Below, piece after piece: positions 5,649 to 5,838 of a stretch of DNA of 5,838 nt. The first letter of the stretch is position 1. The number at the start of each line of letters is the position of its first letter. The translations under genes were made by a program, and so were the position numbers. The notes beneath the pieces are model-generated. The model saw only the letters and a list, made by a program, of their open reading frames with translations. It was not told where the DNA came from and did not search any database. The DNA is from Bacillota bacterium. GTDB taxonomy: Bacteria > Bacillota > Clostridia > Peptostreptococcales > Anaerovoracaceae. The DNA lies in NCBI GenBank assembly GCA_016284485.1, contig JAEEOX010000025.1, positions 1 through 5,838 of the forward strand. The letters run 5' to 3'.

Positions 5649-5673
5649 ACGGGCCGGGGACGCCCGGACCCGT
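5649..5673 (+). promoter_or_regulatory. stable hairpin in the tuf leader
   Basis: ACGGG-CCGGG (5649-5658) pairs with CCCGG-A-CCCGT (5663-5673) around a GACG loop, ten base pairs with a single bulged A at 5668. It is followed by CTTCCAAAAAA, not a T-run, so it is not an intrinsic terminator. A smaller 4-bp hairpin, GCGT/ACGC (5633-5636, 5643-5646), precedes it at the predicted transcript start. The pair could stabilise the 5' end of the tuf message or bind a regulator; which is not shown by the sequence. Confidence 0.5.
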
Positions 5674-5697
5674 CTTCCAAAAAATAACGTTATAAAC

Positions 5698-5703
5698 AGG
5701 AGG
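5698..5703 (+). promoter_or_regulatory. ribosome binding site of tuf
   Basis: A perfect AGGAGG lies eight bases before the ATG at 5712, with A-rich unstructured sequence on the upstream side (5679-5697). This suits a very highly expressed gene. Confidence 0.85.
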
Positions 5704-5711
5704 AACCCAAA

Positions 5712-5838
5712 ATGGCTAAGCAAAAGTTCGAAAGAACAAAACCGCACATCAACATCGGAACCATCGGTCACGTTGACCATGGTAAGACCACACTTACAGC
5801 CGCTATCACAAAGACTCTTCACGAGAGATACGGTCTCG
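5712..5838 (+). CDS. tuf: elongation factor Tu, N-terminal part (runs off the window)
   Basis: EF-Tu is the GTPase that delivers aminoacyl-tRNA to the ribosome. The 42 visible codons begin MAKQKFERTKPHINIGTIGH, the nearly invariant EF-Tu N-terminus, followed by the P-loop GHVDHGKT (19-26) and TLTAAITKTLHERYG. The frame is open to the window end, so about a tenth of the gene is present. The strong AGGAGG site and short spacing confirm the start. Codons such as GGT, ATC and AAG fit a highly expressed gene. The following gene is not visible. Confidence 0.97.
   Translation, partial: MAKQKFERTKPHINIGTIGHVDHGKTTLTAAITKTLHERYGL

Noticed and set aside
5447..5822. Minus-strand open frames across the tRNA, tuf leader and tuf start
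   Set aside because: They cross a tRNA gene, a terminator and EF-Tu coding sequence and show no motif or credible ribosome binding site.

Overview
The window looks like a moderately GC-rich anaerobic member of the Firmicutes, probably class Clostridia. This rests on the SigH family sigma factor directly after rlmB, which is part of the conserved cysS-mrnC-rlmB-sigH neighbourhood of that phylum. It also rests on strong AGGAGG-type ribosome binding sites, a Bacillus-type ThyA, a PepV-type dipeptidase, a tRNA with an encoded CCA end, and nearby tuf. No genus can be named from the sequence alone.

Positions 1-2332 hold a tightly packed co-directional run: the 3' end of an unrecognised gene, then thyA (thymidylate synthase), folA (dihydrofolate reductase) and rlmB (23S rRNA 2'-O-methyltransferase). 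The stop and start codons of the first pair overlap (ATGA), thyA and folA are 15 bases apart, and folA overlaps rlmB by 8 bases. ThyA oxidises methylene-tetrahydrofolate to dihydrofolate while making dTMP, and FolA reduces it back, so the pair is a complete thymidylate cycle. It sits inside an otherwise RNA/translation-related cluster.

Positions 2366-3956 hold sigH, starting at GTG with a weak ribosome binding site and with no yacP gene between it and rlmB, followed by an alpha/beta hydrolase of the monoacylglycerol lipase type. Positions 3990-5345 hold a complete zinc M20 dipeptidase of the PepV type. All genes are on the plus strand. No convincing terminator is visible before the dipeptidase ends, so the whole run may be one long transcript. 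It ends at a perfect 14-bp GC hairpin (5357-5389) that lacks a T-tract.

Positions 5419-5583 form an independent tRNA unit: a near-consensus sigma-A promoter (TTGACT, 17 bases, TATAAT), tRNA-Thr(GGT) with encoded CCA, and a classical intrinsic terminator. A second, mutually exclusive hairpin overlaps that terminator. A probable extended -10 promoter, a structured leader with a 10-bp bulged hairpin, and the first 42 codons of tuf (EF-Tu) close the window.

No mobile element, CRISPR array or clearly novel system is visible. This is mostly core-genome DNA. The points worth a second look are the unrecognised 5' gene, the structured tRNA-tuf intergenic region, the T-less hairpin, and the insertion of thyA-folA and of the hydrolase/peptidase pair into a normally conserved neighbourhood.
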